A DNA stretch of 64,000 nucleotides from Sphingomonas sp. PP-CC-1A-547 (GCF_003610375.1 NZ_RAPZ01000010.1:222161-286160), one strand, 5' to 3'; numbered from the stretch's first letter, positions 43,393 through 53,703 are shown. Program-made: numbers and translations. The notes: generated by a model not told the origin, from the sequence alone.

Positions 43393-44151
43393 CTAGATAC
43401 CCTGCGCAGTGACCACGCGACCGGTCGCTTCGAGATCGCGCGTCAGGTCCGCGAGGCAGCGGTCGACCAGCGCCTCGTCCGAACTCCGCACGACGAAATT
43501 CGCGCCCGTCCTGCCGTCGCGGAAGAACGGATAGCTCCCGATCGCGACGCCCTCATGCGTCTTCTCGGCGTCGCGCAAGATGTCGGCGACCTCGCTCTCC
43601 GCGACCCAGCACCCGATCGTCTTCGACACCACCGGCCGCCCGCCCTCCAGCGTCCCCGTCAGCGCGTCGAGCATCCCCGCCGTAATGTGCGGCACGCCCG
43701 CCATGATGAAGATGTTGCCGATCCGGATCCCCGGCGCGCCCGACACCTTGTTGTCGATCAGGTCCGCGCCGACCGGCACCCGCGCCATCCGCGCCCGCGC
43801 TTCGGTCAGCCCGCCACGTATCGCATAATATTCCTCCAGCACCGCCATCGCCCGCGGATGATGCTCGACCGCGACGCCCAGCGCCTCGGCGATCGCGTCC
43901 ACCGTAATGTCATCGTGAGTCGGCCCGATCCCGCCGGTCGTGAACAGGTAATCGTTGCGCGCGCGCAAGGTGTTGACCGCCTCGACGATCGCCTCGGTCT
44001 TGTCGGCGACCACGCGCACTTCGGCGAGGCGAATGCCCTGCACGTTAAGCCACGCCGCGATCTGCGCGACGTTCTTGTCCTGCGTGCGGCCCGACAGGAT
44101 CTCGTCGCCGATGATCGTCAGCGCGGCCGTCCAGATGCGTTCCTCTACCAT
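43393..44151 (-). CDS. MoaB/CinA-N-like molybdopterin-binding domain protein
   Basis: A 252-residue protein with a MoCF-biosynth fold: IIGDEILSGRTQDKN, LFTTGGIGPTHDDITVDAIA and IFIMAGVPHITAGML. It resembles the N-terminal half of CinA and yeast/animal FAD synthase-like domains and lacks the C-terminal CinA domain. The start MVEERIW lies 51 bases from the divergent map gene. Such proteins are often annotated competence/damage-inducible; the true activity (nucleotide or pterin pyrophosphatase) is not known. Confidence 0.88.
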   Translation of the reverse strand: MVEERIWTAALTIIGDEILSGRTQDKNVAQIAAWLNVQGIRLAEVRVVADKTEAIVEAVNTLRARNDYLFTTGGIGPTHDDITVDAIAEALGVAVEHHPRAMAVLEEYYAIRGGLTEARARMARVPVGADLIDNKVSGAPGIRIGNIFIMAGVPHITAGMLDALTGTLEGGRPVVSKTIGCWVAESEVADILRDAEKTHEGVAIGSYPFFRDGRTGANFVVRSSDEALVDRCLADLTRDLEATGRVVTAQGI

Positions 44152-44202
44152 GTTCTTGGCATAGCCTCGCAAAACCGCGCCCGCCACGCTATATCGCGCG
44201 TC

Positions 44203-45030
44203 ATGACCGAATATGTAACCGTCACCTCGGACCAGCCCGACGCGCGCACCGGCGCGATCAAGCTCCACGGCCCCGCCGCGTTCGAAGGCATGATGAAGGC
44301 GGGTCGCCTCGCCGCCGAAACCCTCGACATGATCGTGCCGCACATGGTGCCGGGTGTGACCACGGCCGAGATCGATCGGCTGATCTACGACTTCATCGTC
44401 GCCGGCGGTGGCGTGCCCGCGACGCTCGGCTATCGCGGCTACACGCACAGTGTCTGTATCTCGATCAACCATGTCGTCTGCCACGGCATCCCGAGCGAGA
44501 AGACTCTGAAATCGGGCGATATCGTCAACGTCGACGTCACGCCATTGCTCGACGGCTGGCACGGCGACACGAGCCGGATGTACCTGATCGGCGACGTGCC
44601 GATCAAGGCGCGCCGCCTCGTCGAAGTCACCTACGAATGCCTGATGATCGGCATCGAGCAGGCCAAGCCCGGCAACCGCATGGGCGACGTCGCCAACGCG
44701 ATCCAGCGTCACGCCGAAAAGCACCGCTACGGCGTGGTCCGCGATTTCTGCGGCCACGGCGTCGGCCGGCTGTTCCACGACGCCCCCGAAGTCGTCCATG
44801 TCGGCAAGCCCGGCACCGGCCCCGAGCTTCGCCCCGGGATGATCTTCACGATCGAGCCGATGATCAACATTGGTCGCCCCGACGTGAAGCTGCTCGACGA
44901 TGGCTGGACGGCGGTCACGCGCGATCGCTCGCTGTCCGCGCAGTTCGAGCATTCGATCGGCATTACGGAAGACGGCTGCGAGATCTTCACGCTAAGCGCC
45001 AAGGGCTACACGCAGCCGCCTTACGTATAG
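44203..45030 (+). CDS. map: Methionine aminopeptidase, type I
   Basis: A 275-residue enzyme that removes the initiator Met from new proteins. The metal ligands are Asp111, Asp122, His185, Glu218 and Glu249, all 14 residues beyond the E. coli numbers; the substrate His is His94. The motifs are YTHSVCISINHVVCHG, DVTPLLDGWHGDTSRMY, CGHGVGRLFHDAPEVVH and TIEPMIN. The 15-residue N-terminal extension is usual in sphingomonads. It ends two bases from the convergent DUF1842 gene. Confidence 0.97.
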   Translation: MTEYVTVTSDQPDARTGAIKLHGPAAFEGMMKAGRLAAETLDMIVPHMVPGVTTAEIDRLIYDFIVAGGGVPATLGYRGYTHSVCISINHVVCHGIPSEKTLKSGDIVNVDVTPLLDGWHGDTSRMYLIGDVPIKARRLVEVTYECLMIGIEQAKPGNRMGDVANAIQRHAEKHRYGVVRDFCGHGVGRLFHDAPEVVHVGKPGTGPELRPGMIFTIEPMINIGRPDVKLLDDGWTAVTRDRSLSAQFEHSIGITEDGCEIFTLSAKGYTQPPYV

Positions 45031-45032
45031 CG

Positions 45033-45431
45033 TCAGCCTGCGGACACGTTCTTCACCGTACAGTCGGTGATGACGTGGCCGCTATATTCGAACGAACCCT
45101 TGCCGTTCCAATCCTTGGCCACGGCAAGCGCGGCGCTGAAGTGGGCGAGATACGATCCGATTCCGGGTGGTGGCACCGAAACGACATATTGGCCGGTGAC
45201 GTGCACGAGCAACGTATCGTGCCCGAACCCAGTGTGCAGGATCCCACCCGTGACATGGGGAATGACGGTCGTGCCGTAAGGTGGTGGCAATGCTTGCGTG
45301 ATTTGCGCCGATCCGGAGATTTGTCCGGTCGGTGCATTCACGCCGAGATCGAGATGAAGCGTCGGCGCGCCTGCAAATCCGCCATGCTTGACGTCCAGCT
45401 TTACTTGGTAATATCCAACCGGCTCGGTCAT
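45033..45431 (-). CDS. DUF1842 domain-containing protein
   Basis: A 132-residue cytoplasmic protein. The N-terminal GYYQVKLDVKHGGFAGAPTL, HLDLGVNAPTGQISGSAQI and TQALPPPY segments are DUF1842 hallmarks. The C-terminus with KGSFEYSGHVITDCTV is part of the same beta-rich fold. The start MTEPVGYY follows a very strong GGAGGAGG ribosome site. An ATG eight codons earlier is less likely. DUF1842 genes are often paired with DUF1843 genes, which are absent here. Function unknown. Confidence 0.72.
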   Translation of the reverse strand: MTEPVGYYQVKLDVKHGGFAGAPTLHLDLGVNAPTGQISGSAQITQALPPPYGTTVIPHVTGGILHTGFGHDTLLVHVTGQYVVSVPPPGIGSYLAHFSAALAVAKDWNGKGSFEYSGHVITDCTVKNVSAG

Positions 45432-45631
45432 GAGTATTTCCTCCTCCGGATCCATGCTGATCCGTTACTGGAGTTCCTCACGGGACGACTGTTGAGTCCA
45501 GCGGGATTGGGTCCGAAACGAACCGGTCGGGACGCGTATGGACTGGCCCCGAAACCTCTTACGTGGCTCCGCCACAGGAATCTGACGTACAAAGGGTGAC
45601 GCGGACCGCCGGCACCGCTATCTGCCGCCCC

Positions 45632-47860
<2,229 letters not shown>

Positions 47861-47938
47861 GGCAACGCGACGGCGGCCGAACTAGAACGCAGCCTGCCGC
47901 GGGCTACCGTTGCTTGCAACTGCCTGCCCCCACGAGCG

Positions 47939-48042
47939 CCACCCCGGCGAAGGCCGGGGCCCAGTTGGGAAGGCCGAGGTAACGGAGCACCGCGCTCCAT
48001 CATCGCCGTTCCCCAACTGGGCCCCGGCCTCCGCCGGGGTGG
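47939..48042. repeat. 104-bp inverted repeat, family A copy 4
   Basis: Same arms and length as elsewhere; inner junction CCCAGTTGGG and CCCAACTGGG instead of AATTGG. It is part of the tandem duplication downstream of purL. Confidence 0.92.
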
Positions 48043-48080
48043 TTCTTCTTCGGGGTAAGGGAGCAACCTCAAACCACAGA

Positions 48081-48137
48081 ATGTTTCCCCGCGAAGGCGG
48101 GGACCCAGTCTGGGCTCCCGCCTTTGCGGGAGAACAA
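48081..48137. repeat. 57-bp palindromic repeat, family B copy 6
   Basis: Left arm TGTTTCCCCGCGAAGGCGG, right arm CTCCCGCCTTTGCGGGAGAA (one T change). Directly before the duplicated purL tail. Confidence 0.9.
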
Positions 48138-48148
48138 GGATGCGAGAG

Positions 48149-48265
48149 ATGTCGTCCGATCGAGCCAAAGCAGAGCTCGGCGACGTCATCGCGCTCGACA
48201 CGCTGCGGACGGCGCACGAGAGCTTCTTCCCGAAACTGATGGGGGTAGACGCGGCGCTGGCATGA
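48149..48265 (+). pseudogene. Duplicated remnant of the purL 3' end
   Basis: The last 28 codons read [17 protein letters not shown] then [11 protein letters not shown] and a stop, against [20 protein letters not shown] at the true purL end. DNA identity is high, with changes mainly at third positions. An ATG 11 codons upstream (MSSDRAKAEL) makes a 38-residue frame, but it has no ribosome site and lacks any complete domain. It is best read as a fossil of a tandem duplication, not a functional gene. The same MSSDRAKAEL-coding start recurs at 48511, where it runs into other repeat sequence. Confidence 0.9.
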
Positions 48266-48308
48266 TGGATTCGGGGGCGATTGAGCGCGCGCGGCCAACA
48301 AGGAGGAA

Positions 48309-48413
48309 CCACCCCGGCGAAGGCCGGGGCCCAACCGGGAAAGCCGCAGTAACGAAGCGCTGGCCCCAGTCACAACCGTCCCCCAATTTGGGCCCCGGCC
48401 TCCGCCGGGGTGG
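48309..48413. repeat. Inverted repeat, family A copy 5
   Basis: One base longer than the other copies (CCCAATTTGGG junction on one side). It is the second member of the tandem duplication downstream of purL. Confidence 0.9.
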
Positions 48414-48442
48414 CAACACTGAGAAGCCGCCGCGCTTCCACC

Positions 48443-48499
48443 ATGTTTCCCCGCGAAGGCGGGGAACCAGTCTGGGCTCCCGCCTTCGCGGGAGAACAA
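48443..48499. repeat. 57-bp palindromic repeat, family B copy 7
   Basis: Same arms as copy 6, offset from it by 362 bases, in the second duplication unit. Confidence 0.9.
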
Positions 48500-48557
48500 C
48501 GAACCAAGAGATGTCGTCCGATCGAGCCAAAGCAGAGCTCGACGACCTCCCCCTCTC

Positions 48558-48590
48558 CGTCATCCCAGCGAAAGCTGGGATCTCCCGCAT
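48558..48590. repeat. Single-arm REP sequence (family E type)
   Basis: CGTCATCCCAGCGAAAGCTGGGAT is the common SVIPAKAGI-type REP arm with its own short hairpin (CCCAGC/GCTGGG). The partner arm is missing. Confidence 0.7.
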
Positions 48591-48940
48591 CGGGCCACAG
48601 CGCTCGCCAACGGCAATACCCCAGCTTCCCCTAGAGTAACGGGAGAGGCGGAGCGGCTCGGAGGACCACAAGGTACGGCAGGGCATCGCGCAGAAACGAC
48701 AGTTGACGTAGATCATCGACCGGATAGCGGATCCGCCAAAACGACACGCCACGCTACCTAAGGTTCCCGTCAAAGCGCCCTGTCCTACACCACCGCGATA
48801 TGCCAGCGTCGAACCATGACCGCATTACTCTCCTACCGCGCTACCAAGACGCCGCGCCCGAACCCAAGTGTCGATCAAGCGCTGCCTAGGTCCGTCCAAC
48901 CCAGCCAAAGCCGACTACTCCTAAAGTGCAGCCGAACGCG
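48591..48940. other. Gap without a recognised gene
   Basis: About 350 bases between the last REP arm and the 158-bp tandem repeats. Base composition is less extreme than in genes, stop codons occur in most frames, and no signature, tRNA or hairpin of note is seen. The minus-strand frames that cross it consist of repeat translation. It may hold part of the promoter of the DUF418 gene. Confidence 0.6.
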
Positions 48941-48941
48941 A

Positions 48942-49339
48942 CCATGTCATGCCTCTACCCCTGCAACAGCCCCGCGAAATACTGCGCCAGCGTCTGCACT
49001 TTGTGCACTTCCGGCGTTCCGCATGCCCCCCACCCCCTCCAAAATCGCTAATCTTGGCGTGCTCCACGGCGCCGACTCCGCGACAATTACCGACGTCGAA
49101 AGCCCCGCATTCCAACCAGCACAACGCTCCCGCGGAATGTTGCACCAGCGTCTGCACTTCGTGCACTTCCGGCATTTCGCATGACCCCCACCCCCACCAA
49201 AATGGCCACGCCAGACGTCCTCCACGGCGTCGACGCCACGACCATCGCCGGCATCAAAAGCCCCGCATTCCAACCAGCGCAACGCTCCCGCGAAATGCTG
49301 CACCAGCGTCTGCACTTCGTGCACTTCCGGCATTCAGCA
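48942..49339 (+). repeat. Three 158-bp direct repeats leading into the DUF418 gene
   Basis: A unit ending in GCACTTCCGGCATTTCGCATG recurs so that the three ATG codons lie at 49023, 49181 and 49339, exactly 158 bases apart. After each ATG the first 60 or so bases resemble the start of the DUF418 gene (ACCCCCACCCCCACCA). The first copy is the most diverged and can be followed upstream to about 48957. Because 158 is not a multiple of three, each copy lies in a different frame. Each unit also holds TGCACTTCGTGCA, a small palindrome. Confidence 0.88.
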
Positions 49340-50589
49340 TGACCCCCACCCCCACCAGGATCGCCACGCTCGACCTCATTCGAGGCGTCGCCGTCATGGG
49401 TATCCTCGCCGCCAACATTGCCGCGTTCGGCTTCCCCGAATTCGCCTACATGACCCCCGCCTCAATGGGCGCGCCGAGCACGCCAGACCTGATCGCCTGG
49501 ACCACCACCTTCATCGTCATCGACGGCAAGATGCGCGGGCTGTTCTCGTTCCTGTTCGGCGCATCGATGCTGCTCGTCATCGACCGGGCCGAGGCAAGCG
49601 GCGAAGACCCGGCGACCGTCCACCTGCGCCGCATGGCATGGCTGTTCGTGTTCGGCATCGCGCATTTGTACCTTCTGTGGTGGGGTGACATCCTCGCGCA
49701 CTACGCTCTGGTCGGCGCGCTCGCGTACATGTTCGCGCGGTTGCCGGTCCGCTGGCTGATCGGCGTCGGGCTCGCCTGCATCGCGCTCCAGACGGTCGAG
49801 CTGACGACGCTCGTCGCCTATACGTTTGACCTTTACGCCGCCGCGCACCGACCCGGTGCAACGGCGCGGATCATCGCCAACTGGCAATCGCTGGCGGATC
49901 AGTTCGGCCAGCCCTCCCCCGCCGGCGTCGCGCGCGAACTGGCCGTCGGGCGCGGCGGATGGAGCGATATGGTCGCGTGGCGCTGGCAACACGCGGTCGG
50001 GCCGATCACGTCGCTGACCGCTACCGGCCCGGAAACGCTCGGCTTCATGCTGCTCGGCATGGCCGGGTTGCGATCCGGCTTGCTGACCGGCGATTGGTCA
50101 CGAAAGCGCTATGCCGTCGTGGCCGCCGCCGGCATCACGATCGGCTGGGCCGCCTACGCCGCCATCGCGATTTTCGACATCGCCCACGGGTTCGACGCAC
50201 GGTACGTTGCCCTGTCGTGGCTGGCGCTTGCGACCCCGCTTAGGCCGCTCACGATCATGGGCTATGCGGCCGCGATCATCCTGCTCGCACGACCCGGCGG
50301 CTGGCTGACGACACGTGTCTCCGCGGCAGGTCGGATGGCGTTCTCCAACTATCTCGGCACGACGCTGATCTGCACCACCATCTTCTACGGCTACGGCTTC
50401 GGACTGTACGGCGACCTCTCCCGCGCCCAGCTATACCTCGTCGTCGTGTCGATCTGGTTGCTGATGCTCGCCTGGTCGAAGCCGTGGCTCGACCGCTTCC
50501 GCTACGGTCCGCTCGAATGGCTATGGCGCAGCCTCTCCCGCTTCGCGTGGCAGCCGATGCGCGGTTCGGCGTTCACGGCCAACCGATGA
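49339..50589 (+). CDS. DUF418 domain membrane protein
   Basis: A 416-residue membrane protein with about ten helices. The N-terminal RIATLDLIRGVAVMGILAAN, GLFSFLFGASMLLV and the C-terminal AAGRMAFSNYLGTTLICTTI with YGPLEWLWRSL are DUF418 hallmarks. DUF418 proteins belong to the acyltransferase-3-like group of unknown function; an acyl transfer role is unproved. The frame runs open upstream into the tandem repeats, but only this ATG begins the conserved segment. There is no clear ribosome site; the 158-bp repeat precedes it. Confidence 0.9.
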   Translation: MTPTPTRIATLDLIRGVAVMGILAANIAAFGFPEFAYMTPASMGAPSTPDLIAWTTTFIVIDGKMRGLFSFLFGASMLLVIDRAEASGEDPATVHLRRMAWLFVFGIAHLYLLWWGDILAHYALVGALAYMFARLPVRWLIGVGLACIALQTVELTTLVAYTFDLYAAAHRPGATARIIANWQSLADQFGQPSPAGVARELAVGRGGWSDMVAWRWQHAVGPITSLTATGPETLGFMLLGMAGLRSGLLTGDWSRKRYAVVAAAGITIGWAAYAAIAIFDIAHGFDARYVALSWLALATPLRPLTIMGYAAAIILLARPGGWLTTRVSAAGRMAFSNYLGTTLICTTIFYGYGFGLYGDLSRAQLYLVVVSIWLLMLAWSKPWLDRFRYGPLEWLWRSLSRFAWQPMRGSAFTANR

Positions 50590-50594
50590 CGCTA

Positions 50595-50636
50595 TTTGCG
50601 AATAAGACGCAAAACAGCTTGCGAGTGGTTCGCATT
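50595..50636. promoter_or_regulatory. Two iron-box-like inverted repeats upstream of bfd
   Basis: TTTGCG-N7-CGCAAA (50595-50613) and TTGCGAGTGGTTCGCATT (palindrome TGCGA-N5-TCGCA, 50620-50634) lie 35-75 bases before the bfd start. The second resembles the GCGAATGATTCGC form of alphaproteobacterial Fur-type boxes. Control of iron-storage genes by Fur or a similar regulator is an inference. Confidence 0.45.
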
Positions 50637-50670
50637 ATCCGTATCCCGTGCTTACAGCTAGGGAGTTCCC

Positions 50671-50841
50671 ATGGTCGTCTGCGTTTGCAATGCCATACGA
50701 GAATCCGACGTTCGCAACTGCGCACGCGGCGGTTGCACGACACCGTGCCAAGCCTTCCGCTCGATGGGCCGGAAACCCAAATGCGGCCAGTGCACATCGA
50801 TCGCGCGAGCGATTATCGACGAGGAACGCGCCGCTGCATAA
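50671..50841 (+). CDS. bfd: Bacterioferritin-associated ferredoxin
   Basis: A 56-residue [2Fe-2S] protein, too short for many gene finders. The cluster ligands are Cys4, Cys6, Cys38 and Cys41 in the pattern CVC ... CGQC, exactly that of Bfd. The start MVVCVCNAIRESDVRNC follows GGGAG. Bfd docks on bacterioferritin and passes electrons to release stored iron. It lies 100 bases upstream of bfr on the same strand, and iron-box-like repeats precede it. Two extra Cys residues (22 and 26) add to the usual set. Confidence 0.92.
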   Translation: MVVCVCNAIRESDVRNCARGGCTTPCQAFRSMGRKPKCGQCTSIARAIIDEERAAA

Positions 50842-50944
50842 GCGTCGCAACAGCTAAGAAAGCCCGGAAAACCGCCATTTTTGGGGGTTGTGCTAATCTG
50901 TGTCAGCCCGCTACATGCTCCTCAGAGGTGACGGAGATATGGCC

Positions 50945-51460
50945 ATGCGCGGCGACCCCCAAGTAATCGAATTCCTGAACGAGGCGCTCAAGAACGAGCT
51001 GACCGCGGTCAACCAATATTGGCTCCATTACCGGATGCTCGAGCATTGGGGCGTCTACAAGCTCGCCCAGTACGAGCGGATGGAATCGATCGACGAGATG
51101 AAGCACGCCGACTGGCTGTCGGAGCGCATCCTGTTCCTCGATGGCCTGCCCAACTTCCAGTTGCTCGGCCGCCTCCGCATCGGCGAGACCGTCGAGGAAG
51201 TGCTGAAGTCGGATCTGGCGCTCGAAGTCGAGGCCACCGTCCAGCTCAAGGGCGCGATCTCGTACTGCGAAGAGGTCAAGGACTATATCAGCCGCGACCT
51301 GTTCGCCCGCATCCTCGCCAGCGAGGAAGAGCATGTCGACACGCTCGAGCGCCAGTTCGAGATGATCGCGCGGATGGGTATCCACAACTACATCCAGCTC
51401 AACTCGATCTCGGAACATGATTCGCCGAAGGCCGGCGCGGCGCCGTATTTGAAGGCCTGA
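50945..51460 (+). CDS. bfr: Bacterioferritin
   Basis: A 171-residue ferritin that stores iron in a 24-mer. With the start MRGDPQVIEF, the residues line up exactly with E. coli: ferroxidase ligands Glu18, Tyr25, Glu51 and His54, with heme ligand Met52. An ATG two codons earlier lies only two bases from GGAG, while this one is eight bases away, which also favours it. Glu and His of the second half are in ASEEEHVDTLE. The C-terminal tail is acidic. It pairs with bfd, and a long hairpin follows. Confidence 0.97.
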   Translation: MRGDPQVIEFLNEALKNELTAVNQYWLHYRMLEHWGVYKLAQYERMESIDEMKHADWLSERILFLDGLPNFQLLGRLRIGETVEEVLKSDLALEVEATVQLKGAISYCEEVKDYISRDLFARILASEEEHVDTLERQFEMIARMGIHNYIQLNSISEHDSPKAGAAPYLKA

Positions 51461-51467
51461 TCCACCC

Positions 51468-51501
51468 CCCTGTCATCTCGCGGAAAGGTGAGATGACAGG
51501 G
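51468..51501. terminator. Hairpin after bfr, between convergent genes
   Basis: CCCTGTCATCTC pairs perfectly (12 bases) with GAGATGACAGGG around a 10-base loop. It lies between the bfr stop and the convergent Hpt gene stop, and could end both. There is no T run. Confidence 0.6.
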
Positions 51502-51530
51502 CTGCATTGTCCGCCAGTCTGGCGACGAAT

Positions 51531-51971
51531 TTATTCCCCGCCGAACCCAGTCGGTACGGCGCGACGCCCAAACCCACCGCCCGCAACGGGCTTACGGGCC
51601 ACGATCGGATTGGCCTCGCGCTCCAGCAGCGTCAGAGTCTCGACGAACAGCGGCCGCAACCGAACGATATGCTCCAACGCCTCGTCGGGCGTGTCCTGCA
51701 TTTCCAGGCAATCGCGCGCAATCGTCTCGATCGCCTCCGCGAGATCGGCAAGCGGCTCCGCCCCGAACTGCCGCGCTTCACCCTTGAGCGTATGCGCGGG
51801 AATCACCATCGCCGCCGCATTGAGCGCACGCATCGCCGCCTCGATGGCAGCAACCGACTTCACGCCGTCCTCACGAAAATATCCGAGGATGCGGCCAAAT
51901 CCCGCGCCAAGTTCGTTGCGCGCCTGCACGAACGCGGGCCAATTGATCAGGGTGCTTCCCTCGAACGCCAC
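51531..51971 (-). CDS. Hpt domain phosphotransfer protein
   Basis: A 146-residue protein with a histidine phosphotransfer domain. The motif AHTLKGEARQFGA contains the phospho-acceptor His60. It carries phosphate between sensor kinases and response regulators; its partners are unknown. The C-terminus (GGGFGRRAVPTGFGGE) is flexible. The 84 bases upstream of the start are AT-rich and likely hold the promoter. Alphaproteobacterial Hpt proteins such as ChpT are larger and differ; this is a small stand-alone Hpt. Confidence 0.85.
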   Translation of the reverse strand: MAFEGSTLINWPAFVQARNELGAGFGRILGYFREDGVKSVAAIEAAMRALNAAAMVIPAHTLKGEARQFGAEPLADLAEAIETIARDCLEMQDTPDEALEHIVRLRPLFVETLTLLEREANPIVARKPVAGGGFGRRAVPTGFGGE

Positions 51972-51989
51972 TGTCGCCTTCTCCCGTTA

Positions 51990-52110
51990 AGCAAATAGCG
52001 CCATGAAGGTCAGAGCCGTATCATACATAACCTAGGTAAACACAGTGTTGAAAAACTAACGACAAGTTACGACAAAGACTGAAATAGATACATTCAAAAC
52101 GATTTCTATT
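51990..52110. other. AT-rich segment between hpt and tusA
   Basis: Base composition here is far lower in GC than anywhere else in the window, with runs such as TATCATACATAACC, AAAAACTAACGACAAGTTACGAC and GAAATAGATACATTC. It covers the hpt upstream region and the 3' end of tusA. ACGACAA occurs twice, 12 bases apart. It may carry a strong promoter or mark recent change. Confidence 0.55.
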
Positions 52111-52277
52111 GTTGCATTGGCGGACGCCGCGACCGCCGCGAGTTCGGTCGGGGCTTGAGGGTCGTCCGCTATCACCTCGACGCGGGTGGCACCGGCCCGC
52201 AACGCGCGGGCGAGCCGTACCGCGGGCCAAGGGCAACGCATGCCCCTGGCGTCGATACGGACCACGCCCGACACCAT
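52056..52277 (-). CDS. TusA-family sulfurtransferase
   Basis: A 73-residue protein with the hallmark RCPWPAVRLARAL; the acceptor Cys15 lies in CPxP. TusA passes sulfur to TusBCD/MnmA for tRNA thiolation or supports molybdenum cofactor and other sulfur paths. The last 20 residues (NATIEIVLNVSISVFVVTCR) are coded by AT-rich DNA unlike the rest and differ from the usual C-terminus. The gene follows der by two bases on the same strand, so they are probably co-transcribed. Confidence 0.8.
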   Translation of the reverse strand: MVSGVVRIDARGMRCPWPAVRLARALRAGATRVEVIADDPQAPTELAAVAASANATIEIVLNVSISVFVVTCR

Positions 52278-52279
52278 GC

Positions 52280-53665
52280 CTAGTGGCCGCCGCCGCCCTT
52301 GCCGTCGTCGTACGGATTCTTCGGCGCGCGGAACATCAGCCGGACAGGGACCGCCCCGAAGCCCAGATCCTTGCGCATCGAATTGACCAGATACCGCTCG
52401 TAGCTAGCCGGCAACTGATCGACGCGCGTGCCGAAGATGACGAAGCTCGGCGGACGCGTCTTGACCTGCGTGACGTAGCGCATCTTGATCCGCTTGCCGC
52501 CCGGCGCCGGCGGCGGTGTCGCCTCGATCGCGCGCTCGAACCAGCGGTTGAGTTCACCGGTGCCGACACGCTTGGACCATGCATCACGCGTGTCGAAGCA
52601 GGCTTGCAGCAATTGGTCGATGCCTTTGCCGGTCGCGCCGGACACGGTCATCACCGTGACGCCCTTTACCTGCGACAAGCCGTCTTCGAGTGCGCGCTTG
52701 ACGCCGTTGAACAGCGAGGATGCGCTCTCGGCGATATCCCATTTGTTGAGCGCGATGACGAGCGCGCGGCCCTCCTGCAACACCTTGTCGGCGATGCGGA
52801 GATCCTGCGCCTCGAGTCCCAGCGTCGCGTCGAGCAGCAACACGACGACTTCGGCGAAATCGACCGCATGGAGCGCGTCCTCGACCGACATCTTCTCGAG
52901 CTTGTCCTGAACCTTGGCGCGCTTGCGCATGCCGGCGGTGTCGATCAGGCGCACCTTCCGCGCCTCGCCACCGGTCGGATGCCAGTCGTAGTCGACGCTG
53001 ATCGAATCACGCGTGATGCCGGCTTCGGGGCCGGTGATCATGCGATCTTCACCGAGAATGCGGTTGACGAGCGTCGACTTGCCCGCGTTCGGGCGGCCGA
53101 CGATCGCGAGCTTCAGAGGGCCCTCATATTCATTGTCGGGCTGTTCCTCGGGCGGCTCTTCCTTGCCTTCGAGTAGCGGGAGCAGGCCTTCGAACAGGTC
53201 GCCCATACCCTCGCCGTGCTCGGCAGAGAGTTGGACCGGGTCGCCGAAGCCTAGTGCGAGCGATTCGAGAATACCGTCTTCGCCTGCACGACCTTCGGCC
53301 TTGTTGGCAACGAGAAGGACGGGAACGTCGGCGGTGCGGAGCCAGCGCGCGATCTCTTCGTCGAGCGGGACAATGCCGGCGCGCGCGTCGAACAGGAACA
53401 GCGCGACATCGGCCTGCTCGACGGCGGCTTCGGTCTGCTGGCGCATCCGGCCGGGCAACGTTTGCGCGTCGTGGTCTTCATAACCGGCGGTGTCGATGAT
53501 GCGGAATTCGAGGCCGATCAGCGATGCGTCACCTTCACGGCGATCGCGCGTGACGCCGGGCCGGTCGTCGACTAGCGCGAGCTTCTTGCCGACGAGGCGG
53601 TTGAAAAGAGTCGACTTGCCGACATTTGGGCGGCCGACGATCGCGACCACGGGGAGTTTGGACAT
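52280..53665 (-). CDS. der: GTPase Der (EngA)
   Basis: A 461-residue GTPase with two tandem G domains and a C-terminal KH-like domain, essential for 50S ribosome assembly. The first P-loop is GRPNVGKST (11-19) and the second GRPNAGKST near residue 190. DTAGYEDH, NKAEG and DTAGMRKRAKV switch and specificity motifs are present. It follows bamB and a YfgM-like gene in the same order as in E. coli. An acidic linker (KEEPPEEQPDNEYE) joins the domains. Confidence 0.98.
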   Translation of the reverse strand: MSKLPVVAIVGRPNVGKSTLFNRLVGKKLALVDDRPGVTRDRREGDASLIGLEFRIIDTAGYEDHDAQTLPGRMRQQTEAAVEQADVALFLFDARAGIVPLDEEIARWLRTADVPVLLVANKAEGRAGEDGILESLALGFGDPVQLSAEHGEGMGDLFEGLLPLLEGKEEPPEEQPDNEYEGPLKLAIVGRPNAGKSTLVNRILGEDRMITGPEAGITRDSISVDYDWHPTGGEARKVRLIDTAGMRKRAKVQDKLEKMSVEDALHAVDFAEVVVLLLDATLGLEAQDLRIADKVLQEGRALVIALNKWDIAESASSLFNGVKRALEDGLSQVKGVTVMTVSGATGKGIDQLLQACFDTRDAWSKRVGTGELNRWFERAIEATPPPAPGGKRIKMRYVTQVKTRPPSFVIFGTRVDQLPASYERYLVNSMRKDLGFGAVPVRLMFRAPKNPYDDGKGGGGH

Positions 53666-53703
53666 GCCGTGCCCTTAGCGCGTGTCGCGCCAAAGGTCAC
53701 CTA

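Noticed and set aside
47882..48773. Several frames of 100-205 codons through the repeats after purL
   Set aside because: They translate REP arms (FSREGGSPDW, PRRREPRLG), a known artefact; none has a start with a ribosome site or a domain.
48942..49339. 158-bp repeats read as a CRISPR array or attachment sites
   Set aside because: Units are directly adjacent, far longer than CRISPR repeats, and contain gene-start sequence. No integrase lies nearby.
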